Below are positions 9,240-18,105 of a DNA stretch of 64,000 nucleotides, piece by piece. The DNA comes from Fimbriimonadales bacterium (GTDB lineage: Bacteria; Armatimonadota; Fimbriimonadia; Fimbriimonadales; ATM1): the NCBI GenBank assembly GCA_035559795.1, contig DATMAR010000003.1, forward strand, positions 124,001 through 188,000, given 5' to 3'. The translations under genes were made by a program, and so were the position numbers. Every line of letters starts with the position of its first letter. Position 1 is the first letter of the stretch. The notes below the pieces were generated by a model. That model did no database searches, was not told where the DNA came from, and saw only the letters and a program-made list of their open reading frames with translations.

Positions 9240-9950
9240 ATGAAAATGAAATTCAGCAGTATCGTGATATTCACCTCTTTGGTAATTTTGGCTGCCTTGA
9301 CCGTAATAACCATCGTCGCTGAAGCACGGTCCCAAAAGAAAAAATTCGAGATATCGAAAATATATTTCGAATTCAATTCTTCAGGAAACGATTTGGGTGT
9401 ACATGTTTTTCTCGACGGCGAAGATTGGAAAGAACTCACGATTACGAACCCGAAAGGACTTGAGATTTTCGAGGTCGAAGGTGGCGGTGCTTATAAGAAA
9501 CTCGGCATGACGGAGTTATTTTTCGAAGGCGCAGAACCTACATTGGATGACGTTCCATTAGAAAAACTTCTTGCGATGTTTCCGAAAGGAAAATACAAAT
9601 TTTCCGGGAAAACGGTCGAAGACCAAACGATTGCAGGCACGGGGACACTTTCTTATGCAATTCCTGCTGGACCGGAGGTGTCTTCTGAAATTGCTAACAA
9701 TTCTTTGGTGATCCGTTGGGAGCCTGTTACGGAACCGCCGGAAGGTTTTCCGGATGAGAAAATCGAGGTCGTCGCATATCAGGTTATCGTGGGTTCTTTT
9801 CAAGTTACAGTTCCTGCAACGACGCTGAGTGTGACAGTTTCTCCGGAATACGTCGCATCCCTCCCCCCCGGCGAACACGAATTCGAAGTGTTAGCAATTG
9901 AAAAAAGTGGAAACCAATCGATTACCGAAGGCTCTTTCGTAAAAGAGTAG
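9240..9950 (+). CDS. Secreted protein with a C-terminal fibronectin type III-like domain
   Basis: Function not recognised. The frame is open from ATG 9192, but an AAGGAGG site at 9224-9230 sits nine bases before ATG 9240, so 9240 (MKMKFSSIVIF) is the better start, giving 236 residues. The first 30 residues are a signal peptide or membrane anchor with AEARS as a possible cleavage region. From about residue 140 the pattern LVIRWEPV...VVAYQVIV...LPPGEHEFEVLAIEKSGNQ is that of a fibronectin type III domain, suggesting a surface or periplasmic binding protein. Confidence 0.62.
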   Translation: MKMKFSSIVIFTSLVILAALTVITIVAEARSQKKKFEISKIYFEFNSSGNDLGVHVFLDGEDWKELTITNPKGLEIFEVEGGGAYKKLGMTELFFEGAEPTLDDVPLEKLLAMFPKGKYKFSGKTVEDQTIAGTGTLSYAIPAGPEVSSEIANNSLVIRWEPVTEPPEGFPDEKIEVVAYQVIVGSFQVTVPATTLSVTVSPEYVASLPPGEHEFEVLAIEKSGNQSITEGSFVKE

Positions 9951-10032
9951 ACAGCTAGTTTTACGCTGATTGACGCAAAACACCGTGCGTAGGCGGACAC
10001 TCTTACGCGAAGCGAACAGAGGTAGAGGCTTT

Positions 10033-10129
10033 GTAGGAGCGCCGTAAGGCGCGATCATCGAAGATGCATGTAGGAGCGCCGTATGGCGCGATCATCGAAA
10101 ATGCATGTAGGAGCGCCGTAAGGCGCGAT
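10033..10129 (+). repeat. GTAG-type REP array, three tandem units (family A)
   Basis: Three nearly identical 23-base units start at 10033, 10070 and 10107, an exact period of 37. Each begins GTAGGAGCGCCGTAAGGCGC and ends GAT; the middle copy has one change (GTATGG). GCGCC/GGCGC form a hairpin. The 14-base spacers are also nearly identical (CATCGAAGATGCAT). The 5' GTAG and hairpin resemble REP elements mobilised by RAYT (TnpA-REP) proteins in gammaproteobacteria. This array fills most of the 9951-10323 gap; a CCCCCTCC...AAAGAGGAG hairpin follows at 10138-10163. Confidence 0.85.
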
Positions 10130-10323
10130 TTTTTCAACCCCCTCCTTTTCTCAAAGAGGAGCCAGTCAAGAGCTAAGCGAACAAAGAGGATTCTGGCAGG
10201 AATATTCCTGGTGAAAAATAGCCGCTTTTCATTCACGAAAATGACGTGGTGAAGTAACATATCCCGTGTGGCAGCGAACCGAATCCGCAACTGCTGCTAT
10301 TCACGACTCGGAGGAGGCTAAGC

Positions 10324-11172
10324 ATGATTGTCAATTACCTCGCAGGAATCGTTTTCGTCGTATTGATGGGTATCGGCTGGCTCATATGGGGAGAAAGTCT
10401 TATAAAACCAACGCCCGAATGGGAGTTGCCCCTTGGGTGGACTCTCGCGAGCATTTACGTTTCTTCGTCTGTCAAGTTGGCGGCGCAATGGGAACGCGCT
10501 TTGATATTTCAACTCGGCAAATTCCACCGAACGCGCGGTCCAGGTGTGTACCTTATCATTCCTCTCATCGAGCAAGTCCGCCATGTTGACATTCGCATCG
10601 TAGCGATGGAATTGCCTCGCCAGGAAGCCATCACGAAAGACAACGTGCCAATTGCTATTGATGCAGTGATATTTATGCGAGTCGTGCGTCCCGACCAAGC
10701 GGTTATCAATGTTCAGAACTACGCGGTTGCAATTACGGAATTCGCGCGCGCGTCATTGCGCGACGTGATTGGTGGACGCACACTCGATGAAGTGCTTTCG
10801 GAGCGCGAGGGGATCGGTCAGCAAATAGCGCACATCGTGGACAAAGAAACCGAACATTGGGGTCTTGCTGTAGACGGGATTAGGATTCAGGACATCATCC
10901 TTCCCGAGGATTTGAAACGCGTAATGAGTCGGCAAGCGGCGGCGGAACGCGAGAAACGCGCCGTGATTACGAAATCCGAAGGCGATAGAATGGCGGCGGA
11001 AAATTTAGCGGCGGCGGCAGAAATCATGATGAGAAGCCCCGGAGCGATGCAATTACGAACTCTGCAAACGCTGGATGGCTTGGGTCCCACGGCATCAAAT
11101 ACGGTTGTGATGGCTCTGCCCGTGCAAGTAATGGAAGCCATCGAGGCTTTAGCGGGATTGAAGAGGGGGTAG
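10324..11172 (+). CDS. Slipin (stomatin-like SPFH/band-7 membrane protein)
   Basis: Membrane-anchored SPFH protein of 282 residues. A hydrophobic N-terminus (about residues 5-22) is followed by the band-7 domain, with family signatures GPGVYLIIPLIEQVRHVDIR, DAVIFMRVVRPDQAV and RDVIGGRTLDEVLSERE. A charged Ala/Glu-rich coiled coil (MSRQAAAEREKRAVITKSEG) follows, then an oligomerisation tail. Slipins organise membrane microdomains. The usual partner NfeD is not adjacent. The start is supported by GGAGG eight bases upstream of ATG. Confidence 0.88.
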   Translation: MIVNYLAGIVFVVLMGIGWLIWGESLIKPTPEWELPLGWTLASIYVSSSVKLAAQWERALIFQLGKFHRTRGPGVYLIIPLIEQVRHVDIRIVAMELPRQEAITKDNVPIAIDAVIFMRVVRPDQAVINVQNYAVAITEFARASLRDVIGGRTLDEVLSEREGIGQQIAHIVDKETEHWGLAVDGIRIQDIILPEDLKRVMSRQAAAEREKRAVITKSEGDRMAAENLAAAAEIMMRSPGAMQLRTLQTLDGLGPTASNTVVMALPVQVMEAIEALAGLKRG

Positions 11173-11301
11173 GGGAATTGGTTTCGTTGCTATTTATTAT
11201 GCAAATTTTAAACAATAGTGTCTGGAATAGTTAGTAAAAAAATTTAGTGCAATGAAATACTAACAGTGCCTAAAACCATCGCAGTTGAGGCTGGAAAGGT
11301 G

Positions 11302-12036
11302 TCAAATACGTTTTGAGCAAATGTCGCTTACGGGGCATCCGCCACAATTAGGTTGCGATGAAAAACACCATTTTGTCCCAATCCACCAGAGGGGAGAATC
11401 GAGTTCACCCGGATATCCCGGACTCAATCGCCGAGCGGTCTCTATAGCCGCTTTTTCACTCATTTGTTCGCTCAAGCCCAAGCGGTAAAGGACGCGCTGA
11501 ACATGGACATCGGGCTTTACATTTATATTGTAGGTATCGTGGAAATGAGCAAGGTCAAGTCGTTCTAATAAGATGACAATCATCGCTGCTATGCCTGGTC
11601 CAACGCCATGGATTTGTTGCAGCCGCTCTTGCACGAATTTTGCGGAACGATTTTCCCATAGCGATTGAACACGCCCCCCCAAATCATTACAAACCATCGC
11701 GGAGAGCTCTTTAATGGTGCGCGGCGCATCATTTGTGTATCTCGGCTTTTTTTCGAGTCGTTTTATAACTTCTTTTAGCTCGGCTTCACTCATTTCCGCA
11801 ATACGGCAGGGGTCGAGGTGGCCAAGTTGTCGTTGTAACTGATAAGGAATCCCCCAGATAAGCTCTGCCTTCGTCCCCCTATCCAAACATCCCGCTAAGA
11901 GGAACGCATAGGGATTGGTTTCCACTAACTCTTGCGCCTCCGGTGGCCCGTCGGCAGGAATCAACCCGCGTTTACGGATGTCGGCGCTAACTTCCAAAAG
12001 CCGATGTATTAGTCTTTGCTCTGTCTCCCCTTTCAT
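11302..12036 (-). CDS. HhH-GPD superfamily DNA glycosylase with Fe-S cluster
   Basis: Endonuclease III-like protein of 244 residues. The helix-hairpin-helix is QIHGVGPGIAAMIV (about residues 141-154), and the catalytic Asp is probably Asp176 in KPDVHVQRVL. The C-terminus has the exact C-x6-C-x2-C-x5-C iron-sulfur spacing (Cys224, 231, 234, 240). The lysine that makes Nth a bifunctional glycosylase/lyase (GVGRKTA) is replaced (GVGPGIA), so a monofunctional glycosylase is more likely. The lesion is unknown. It lies 68 bases downstream of the PD-(D/E)xK-like gene on the same strand. Confidence 0.8.
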   Translation of the reverse strand: MKGETEQRLIHRLLEVSADIRKRGLIPADGPPEAQELVETNPYAFLLAGCLDRGTKAELIWGIPYQLQRQLGHLDPCRIAEMSEAELKEVIKRLEKKPRYTNDAPRTIKELSAMVCNDLGGRVQSLWENRSAKFVQERLQQIHGVGPGIAAMIVILLERLDLAHFHDTYNINVKPDVHVQRVLYRLGLSEQMSEKAAIETARRLSPGYPGELDSPLWWIGTKWCFSSQPNCGGCPVSDICSKRI

Positions 12037-12104
12037 GAATTTAGTTATTCCTTTTGTTCTGAAGCTTAGTCATCTTCCTTACAGCATCTTTTCCAAAACA
12101 CGCC

Positions 12105-13025
12105 TTAATCCCACGCTCGCTTGAGCTTTTGATTCATTACATTACTTGGATTATCAAAAAAAGGACTCGTAATAGGTTTCAGCCATGCAGACCCCCTGAA
12201 ACTAATACTACCATCATCGTTCTTAAGAGGTTTAATACCAAACGCAGTGACAAAAAGACCTTGGGCATTACGCAGCGTTGAGCGAGGAGTACAAACTCCC
12301 TTAGGAACCAATACGCGCCGCAGGTTTAGTACCTTCAGCCAAAAGAGATCGGCTTCTTCTTTTGGCAAATTATATAACAACTCAAACCCCCCCCATGGTA
12401 GATCCAAAAAAACTATGTGCTCCATTTTTGGGTCATATGAATCCAATTGCTGCTGTGCCTCTTTAAGTATTTTATATAGTTTTCTTTTTAGTCGCAACAA
12501 ATCTTCAGTTCCTTTTACTTCTGAAAGAGTGTCTTTGCACTCAATCAATAGATTATCATTCTTAACAAGAATATCGGGACTTTTACTTTTCCCTGGTGGT
12601 ATAAACTCGCAAGTGTATCCTGCTTTGCTTAACCAGCAGAAGATGATACTACTGTAAATAGCTCCGAACGCTTGTTGCAAGTTATATCGTGTTGGTTCGC
12701 TACTTCTACTACTTATATCAATTTCATTTGGAGTCGGGTTAGCAACTCTAGGCAACGATAGGGCGATTTGGCGAGCAGCAGCGTCACGAATATCATCATG
12801 CACTTTTTGCCAAAAAGTTACAAGGGGTAAGAATGCTCCTAAAAAAACAACGTTCTCTTCATGAGTTCGAATGCCAACAATAGCATCGTCGGGAACTGAA
12901 TCGGCTGGAGTCGATGTGTCTCTAAGCCAACTCAATTCCTGAGGACGCTGAGCAATAATGTCACATATAATTGTATTTACCCTTCGAAGCTCTGATGCCT
13001 TTAGTCGAACGTTAACCATTGACAA
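12105..13025 (-). CDS. Unknown protein with a PD-(D/E)xK nuclease-like motif
   Basis: Not recognised as a named family (306 residues). The central region reads SPDILVKNDNLLIECKDTL, giving Asp151, Glu162 and Lys164 in the D-x10-E-x-K arrangement of the PD-(D/E)xK nuclease core. It is followed by a charged helix (LRLKRKLYKILKEAQQQLDS) and a strand (EHIVFLDLPWG), as in restriction-endonuclease folds. The N-terminal 130 residues are mostly helical and unassigned. Base composition looks more AT-rich than its neighbours, hinting at transfer. It is upstream of the HhH-GPD gene and could belong to a repair or restriction-type module. Confidence 0.5.
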   Translation of the reverse strand: MSMVNVRLKASELRRVNTIICDIIAQRPQELSWLRDTSTPADSVPDDAIVGIRTHEENVVFLGAFLPLVTFWQKVHDDIRDAAARQIALSLPRVANPTPNEIDISSRSSEPTRYNLQQAFGAIYSSIIFCWLSKAGYTCEFIPPGKSKSPDILVKNDNLLIECKDTLSEVKGTEDLLRLKRKLYKILKEAQQQLDSYDPKMEHIVFLDLPWGGFELLYNLPKEEADLFWLKVLNLRRVLVPKGVCTPRSTLRNAQGLFVTAFGIKPLKNDDGSISFRGSAWLKPITSPFFDNPSNVMNQKLKRAWD

Positions 13026-13064
13026 TTATTTCTAACGTTTTCGGAATAATCTTTAAAAAACATT

Positions 13065-13847
13065 TCATTTAGGATTAGCAATATCAGTTAAGATAAAATC
13101 CGCTTTATGTTCGTGCGTGATTCTATAAGCGCCAAAGGAAATTGACTTCGCGTCAGCACTTATCAAGACCTGCCCCTTCTCATTTTTTAAAGGAAAGACA
13201 ACCAAGTATTTTGCATTATATGCAGTATAAGTCTCGGTTCGAATTGTATTGTAAAAAACGGTAGTGTATTCACCTTTTGAATAAATGCGAGCACTACGTA
13301 AGTCACTTTGCTCTGAAGTACCTGTTATTTCAACTGGCTTAGAATCTCCTTCTCTAAAAACAGTACGAATAGGGTCTTTTTCGTTATCCGCAAAGAGAAC
13401 AAAAGAAATGTCCTGCACATCTTCAGGGCGTGCAGCACGCTTTATATATTGATTTGAAATCCCACTGGTTCCAGGCCAAGCATATAGGTCTACTAGAAAG
13501 ACAGCAATAGGCATCGGACCTTTCAATTTATCTAGTACTATTTGTTCCCCAGCCTCGTTGTTTACGTATTCCATTTCATCTAAAAACCCACAGATTACTG
13601 AAAGGCAATTTGGGGTTAGGATTGTAACATTAGGTGCCTGCCAACTTTCACCACGGAGAGATCTCACCTTTCCAATATCTTTATTACACCCTTTCTTTTG
13701 AAGTAATTCAGACAAATTTTTCTTCTTCTTCCTCCATTCTCTGCCTTCGTTATAGTATTTTCGGAGCAAGTCAGGTTGTCCAACGAAAGCAGGGTGAATT
13801 TCAGATGAAGTCAAAAACGTTACAGTGAACGCTAAAATCGCTGTCAT
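13065..13847 (-). CDS. Hypothetical protein, probably exported
   Basis: Not recognised (260 residues). The N-terminus MTAILAFTVTFLTSSE is a short hydrophobic segment that could be a signal peptide, followed by a basic, charged region (REWRKKKKNLSELLQKK). The rest alternates strands and loops, ending in a Thr/Tyr-rich beta region (FYNTIRTETYTAYNAKYLVVFPL). It is on the same strand as the two genes downstream, with a 39-base gap, and shares their more AT-rich look. No motif gives a function. Confidence 0.45.
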   Translation of the reverse strand: MTAILAFTVTFLTSSEIHPAFVGQPDLLRKYYNEGREWRKKKKNLSELLQKKGCNKDIGKVRSLRGESWQAPNVTILTPNCLSVICGFLDEMEYVNNEAGEQIVLDKLKGPMPIAVFLVDLYAWPGTSGISNQYIKRAARPEDVQDISFVLFADNEKDPIRTVFREGDSKPVEITGTSEQSDLRSARIYSKGEYTTVFYNTIRTETYTAYNAKYLVVFPLKNEKGQVLISADAKSISFGAYRITHEHKADFILTDIANPK

Positions 13848-13862
13848 AAATCTCTATATTCC

Positions 13863-15164
13863 TCATATCAACCCCAATTTCCTGCCACATTTTTCGAATG
13901 CGGCGAGGGCGAATTCTAAGTCCTCTCGGGTGTGTGCGGCGGAGGGCATGGTGCGGATACGGGCGAGGCCGCGCGGAACAGTCGGATAAACAATCGAGAG
14001 CGCATAGACGCCTTCCTCCCACAGCATCTGTTCCATTTTACCGGCGATCTCTTCGGAAGTAAGCGACTCCAGTGACCCTGTCGAACCAGAAGCCTCGACT
14101 GCAGAGGCGGTCGAGGCATCAGAAGTTTTCGGCGTCGAAGCCCGCGACTTCGGGGGGGCGCATAGAATCGGCGTAATCGGGGTTTCACTCCCCATCGTGT
14201 CGAATCCTAATTTTTGCAATGAAGATTTCCACCAGCGCGCGTTGTCCCAAAGTTTTCGCATCGGCTCAGGGTCGGTTTGCATAATCTCGATTGCCGCAAT
14301 GAGCGCGGCGGCAACCATCGGCGGATGTGCTGTGCTGAAAAGATAGGGTCTTCCGCGATTGATCAACCACTCTTTCAACGATTTCGAACCGGCGATGTAC
14401 CCCCCCATCACGCCGAGCGCTTTGCTCAATGTCCCCAACTGGATATCCACTCGACCGTATAAATTGAAATGCGATGTCGTTCCCGCTCCGTTTTTCCCCA
14501 AAACGCCGCTTGCATGCGCATCGTCCACCATCACGAACGCATCGTATTGCTCTGCAAGTCGAACGATATCAGGGAGGGGGGCGATATCACCATCCATACT
14601 GAAAACACCGTCGGTAACAATCATTTTTTTCTTGAAGCCCTTCGCATTCGCTCTTTTGAGAATATCTTCCAAATGATTCATATCTTTATGTCTGTAAACC
14701 CAACCTTCCGATTTACGATACTCCGCATTCGATAATCTCACTCCGTCAATGATTGAGGCATGATTCAATTCATCGCTGATAATTACATCGCCTTCGACCA
14801 TAATCGCAGGAATCGTGCCGCTGTTCGCAGTCCAGCCGGATTGGAAGACCAATACCGCTTCGACTTGTTTGAATTCGGCGAGTTTTTGTTCCAATTCGTC
14901 GTGCACGGACATCGTGCCGCCAATCCATCGCACCGCACCAGCGCCTACACCCCATTTTTCTATCGCTTTAATCGCGGCTTCTCGCAACTTCGGATGATTC
15001 GCCAAGCCGAGATAATTGTTGCTAGAGAGGTTGACCACTTCCTTCCCGTTCATCCGCACCCTTCCACCGGCTGGCGTTTGCAGGATGCGGGGGACTTTGT
15101 AAAGATGCTGGTCTTTGAGGAGTTGCAGTTGTTCGTCGAGCCAGGTTTGCAGTGTCCGATTCAT
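13863..15164 (-). CDS. Glycine C-acetyltransferase / 8-amino-7-oxononanoate synthase family enzyme with an insertion
   Basis: PLP-dependent alpha-oxoamine synthase joining an acyl-CoA to an amino acid (glycine plus acetyl-CoA in KBL, alanine plus pimeloyl thioester in BioF). Family motifs are clear: [38 protein letters not shown], and [14 protein letters not shown] with PLP lysine 248. At 433 residues it is about 35-40 longer than usual. The excess is a Ser/Thr/Ala-rich low-complexity stretch at about residues 335-372, between ITPIL and the [11 protein letters not shown] helix. KBL is slightly favoured by overall similarity, but no tdh or bio gene is adjacent. Confidence 0.85.
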   Translation of the reverse strand: MNRTLQTWLDEQLQLLKDQHLYKVPRILQTPAGGRVRMNGKEVVNLSSNNYLGLANHPKLREAAIKAIEKWGVGAGAVRWIGGTMSVHDELEQKLAEFKQVEAVLVFQSGWTANSGTIPAIMVEGDVIISDELNHASIIDGVRLSNAEYRKSEGWVYRHKDMNHLEDILKRANAKGFKKKMIVTDGVFSMDGDIAPLPDIVRLAEQYDAFVMVDDAHASGVLGKNGAGTTSHFNLYGRVDIQLGTLSKALGVMGGYIAGSKSLKEWLINRGRPYLFSTAHPPMVAAALIAAIEIMQTDPEPMRKLWDNARWWKSSLQKLGFDTMGSETPITPILCAPPKSRASTPKTSDASTASAVEASGSTGSLESLTSEEIAGKMEQMLWEEGVYALSIVYPTVPRGLARIRTMPSAAHTREDLEFALAAFEKCGRKLGLI

Positions 15165-15327
15165 CGCAAAAAAGATTGTACACCTATGGGTCGATGGGAT
15201 GGGATTAGAAAATGCCCGGATTTTCAGAACGTAAATTGTTTCTGCGTCAGTTGTTTCTGCGTCGAGAGTGTGATATTATTATTAGGACAACCCTTCATGG
15301 GCAACAATCAAGAGGAGAGTCGAGACT

Positions 15328-16101
15328 ATGAATATTACGAGCATCGTGATTTTCTTGGCGTTGCCACCGACTACGTTTTCTGGGAGCGCCAACAGTCTGA
15401 GCGAGCCAATCTCATTCTTCGCATTTTCGGAACGCTTCGGTTACACCGGCACAGTCTCGGTTTACAACACGTTCGAAGATGCAAAATCCGGTAAAAATCC
15501 GCGCTTCAAAGACTTGCCGTTTCCCCAGCGCGACGGAAGTATCTTCCTGGTGCTCAACGCTCGTTCTTTTTGGACAGACGCAAATATTTTTCTAACGAAT
15601 TGGTATTCGAATAACGGCAACAATTCCAACAATCAAAACGCCGGATTCGTTCAAATGTACGATATCAACGCCTCGAATTGGAAGAATCATTCGGGGTATT
15701 GGCATAGCGACATGCAAACGTTTACGGCGTTTGCAAAAGGTGCAAATGCCACATACCCTTCGAAGGAGCATCCCGAGGATTTCGCTCGCTTATGGAATGC
15801 AGGCGCCCCCCCGGGAAGCGGTGAAAGCACTAAGGGCACGTATCTAACCTATGAGTATTCACTAACCGCGACGGGTTTGAATGCAGTCGATCCCGATAAG
15901 GACGGCTTTTTCGAGAACAAGACTAACGCGACGTCTTACAGTGGGTATTTCAAAGGCATCTTTCGAAACGAAAGCAAAACTTCGCCTGCTTCGAACGGTT
16001 ATTACGTAGTCGACCTCAAGTTCAACAGCATAAGTTGGGCGGCGGCGAATAACTACGCGAAAGATGACCGTTTCGGTTCGAACAAAGTGCGGGAAAAATA
16101 G
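15328..16101 (+). CDS. Secreted protein of unknown function, Asn/Ser-rich
   Basis: Not recognised (257 residues). A short hydrophobic N-terminus (ITSIVIFLALPPTTFSGSA) suggests export. The body is rich in Asn, Ser, Gly and aromatic residues, for instance an NWYSNNGNNSNNQN stretch near residue 95, and contains DPDKDGFFENK, which resembles a calcium-binding DxDxDG-type loop. AGAGGAGAG about eight bases before ATG supports the start. The upstream 160 bases carry a short direct repeat (TTGTTTCTGCGTC twice near 15236). Confidence 0.5.
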   Translation: MNITSIVIFLALPPTTFSGSANSLSEPISFFAFSERFGYTGTVSVYNTFEDAKSGKNPRFKDLPFPQRDGSIFLVLNARSFWTDANIFLTNWYSNNGNNSNNQNAGFVQMYDINASNWKNHSGYWHSDMQTFTAFAKGANATYPSKEHPEDFARLWNAGAPPGSGESTKGTYLTYEYSLTATGLNAVDPDKDGFFENKTNATSYSGYFKGIFRNESKTSPASNGYYVVDLKFNSISWAAANNYAKDDRFGSNKVREK

Positions 16102-16136
16102 CATAAGCACTACGCTTGCTAAGAACTGTAATGCCT

Positions 16137-17486
16137 TTATCCATCGGATGGTCCTTTTCCGACGATTAATCGAGCGCCGCGATTTTTCGTGAAATAACTC
16201 CATGCCCACTGGAACATCACGAGTATTTTGCTGTCGAATTGAATCAAATACCGAATGTGCACGAAAATCCAAATGAGCCACGCGACGAATCCCGATAGTT
16301 TCATGCGTGGAAGGTCTGCGACGGCAGAGTTTCTTCCGATTACCGCCAAATTTCCGTAATTTTTGTACCGAAAAGGTTTTGAGGATTTCTTTTTGGACCT
16401 GTTTTGGAGTCTTTCTCGAATCGTGCGTGCGACATAACCTCCCTGTTGCATCGCTACTTGTGCGACTCCCGGTAAAGCCTTTCCATCTTCATCCAAGCAA
16501 TGAGCCAAATCACCGATCACGAAAATTTCCGGGAACTTCGGGAGCGAAAGGTCGGGCTGCACTTTGACTCGACCGACTCCATCGAGTTCCGAACCCGTTT
16601 TCTGAGCCAATATTTTTCCTAAATCCGATGCTTTGACTCCAGCAGCCCAGAGCACCGTTTTCGCACGGATCGTTCGTCCTCCCGCCTCGACTTCGTCTTC
16701 ACGGACATCCGTTACGAATGTTTTCGTAAGCACGGTTACACCCAATTTCTCCAAAGCCTTTTGCGCTTTTTTAGAAAGCTCCGGAGGATAGGATGGGAGA
16801 ATTCTATCTGTCCCTTCGAGGAGAAAGATTTTCGCAAGTCGTGGATTGATACGGCGGAAATCTTTTTTCAGGGTTTCGTGCGCAAGTTCCCCTAATGCTC
16901 CTGCCAATTCGACGCCTGTAGCCCCCCCACCTACAATCACGAATGTCATCCATGCTTCTCTTTTCTTTTCGTCATTTTCTCTTTCTGCGGCCTCGAATGC
17001 CAAAAAAATTCTCCTTCGCATCTCTAATGCATCTTCTACCGTTTTCAAACCGACCGCGCGCTCCATCCATTCGTCGTGTCCAAAATAATGATGAGTTACG
17101 CCTGTCGAGACCACCAACGTATCATAACGCAAACTCTCCATGAATTCGTTATCCCCCCCGCTCCCAGCAAACGGCAGCGAATTCAATCTCAATTTCTTTT
17201 CCTCGGGAAGAATATCCACGACATCCGCCATAAGAACGATAGTGTTGCGTTGGTTTTTCAAAACCGCCCTCAAAGGTGCGGCGATGTTTCCCGGGGATAT
17301 GCCCCCGGTGGCGACTTGATACAAGAGAGGTTGAAAAAGGTGGAAATTGCGCCTGTCTACGAGAACGACTTCGACGGGAGCCTTTCCCAATGCCTTCGCT
17401 GTGTAAAGACCTCCGAAGCCTCCTCCTATGATCACGACCCTATGCGTTTTCGAGATTGGCTGCACGGTGCCCATCGTAGCACGCAT
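16137..17486 (-). CDS. ndh: Type II NADH dehydrogenase (NDH-2)
   Basis: Single-subunit, non-proton-pumping NADH:quinone oxidoreductase at the inner face of the membrane (449 residues). The FAD site HRVVIIGGGFGGLYTAKAL opens the protein, followed by the NDH-2 motif NFHLFQPLLYQVATGG. The NADH-binding dinucleotide fold is TFVIVGGGATGVELAG, and ATGxxD-like FVIGDLAHC is the second FAD contact. The C-terminus carries a hydrophobic segment (GFVAWLIWIFVHIRYLI) for membrane attachment. It can feed quinol to a respiratory chain together with the oxidase at 61-64 kb. Confidence 0.92.
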   Translation of the reverse strand: MRATMGTVQPISKTHRVVIIGGGFGGLYTAKALGKAPVEVVLVDRRNFHLFQPLLYQVATGGISPGNIAAPLRAVLKNQRNTIVLMADVVDILPEEKKLRLNSLPFAGSGGDNEFMESLRYDTLVVSTGVTHHYFGHDEWMERAVGLKTVEDALEMRRRIFLAFEAAERENDEKKREAWMTFVIVGGGATGVELAGALGELAHETLKKDFRRINPRLAKIFLLEGTDRILPSYPPELSKKAQKALEKLGVTVLTKTFVTDVREDEVEAGGRTIRAKTVLWAAGVKASDLGKILAQKTGSELDGVGRVKVQPDLSLPKFPEIFVIGDLAHCLDEDGKALPGVAQVAMQQGGYVARTIRERLQNRSKKKSSKPFRYKNYGNLAVIGRNSAVADLPRMKLSGFVAWLIWIFVHIRYLIQFDSKILVMFQWAWSYFTKNRGARLIVGKGPSDG

Positions 17487-17550
17487 GCGAACTAAGAATC
17501 ATGGTTTCGAAAGTGCACTTTATCGAGTCAAATTACAGTACACTTATTCC

Positions 17551-18105
17551 ATGACCCGAATCTACACTCGAAGCGGAGATTCAGGAGAAACTGGGCTAAT
17601 CGGAGGGCAACGAAGAAAAAAATGCGATTTGCGCATACATGCAATCGGGGAAATTGACGAACTCAATGCTTCCCTCGGATTGGCGCGTTCCGCCAACAAG
17701 GACGGAGAGATCGATGGAATGCTCGCAACTTTGCAGAACCAATTGTTTAATTTGGGGTGTATTTTAGCGACGAATGATCAATCGCACATCTCGTGCCGCA
17801 CGGTGGACGAAGACGATGTTTTGAAATTAGAAAAGTGGATTGATAAACTTAACGAAACCCTTCCCCCGTTGAAAGAATTCATTCTTCCTGCCGGCGCTCT
17901 TCCTGCGGCATATCTACACTTTGCGCGAGCAGTGTGCCGCAGAGCCGAACGCTGTATCGTAGAACTCGCTATGAAAGAAGACATTCTTCCCATAATAACC
18001 GTCTATTTGAACAGACTTTCCGATCTTCTCTTCGTTATGGCTCGCTCAGCAAATCAAAGACACGGCATTCAAGAAATTACATGGAATCCGGAGGCTGAAG
18101 AATGA
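17551..18105 (+). CDS. Cob(I)alamin adenosyltransferase, PduO type
   Basis: Transfers the adenosyl group of ATP to cob(I)alamin to make coenzyme B12. The family N-terminus MTRIYTRSGDSGETGLIGG fixes the start at ATG 17551; the open frame reaches further upstream but lacks homology. The central AIGEIDELNASLGLAR and the C-terminal ARAVCRRAERCIVEL plus YLNRLSDLLFVMAR are the conserved active-site segments. The length of 184 residues is usual. The stop codon overlaps the next start (ATGA), so the LolA-like gene downstream is translationally coupled. Confidence 0.93.
   Translation: MTRIYTRSGDSGETGLIGGQRRKKCDLRIHAIGEIDELNASLGLARSANKDGEIDGMLATLQNQLFNLGCILATNDQSHISCRTVDEDDVLKLEKWIDKLNETLPPLKEFILPAGALPAAYLHFARAVCRRAERCIVELAMKEDILPIITVYLNRLSDLLFVMARSANQRHGIQEITWNPEAEE

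Noticed and set aside
10033-10129. CRISPR-like array (short repeats with regular spacing)
   Set aside because: The spacers are nearly identical to each other, the units are GTAG-headed hairpins, and no cas gene is in the window.
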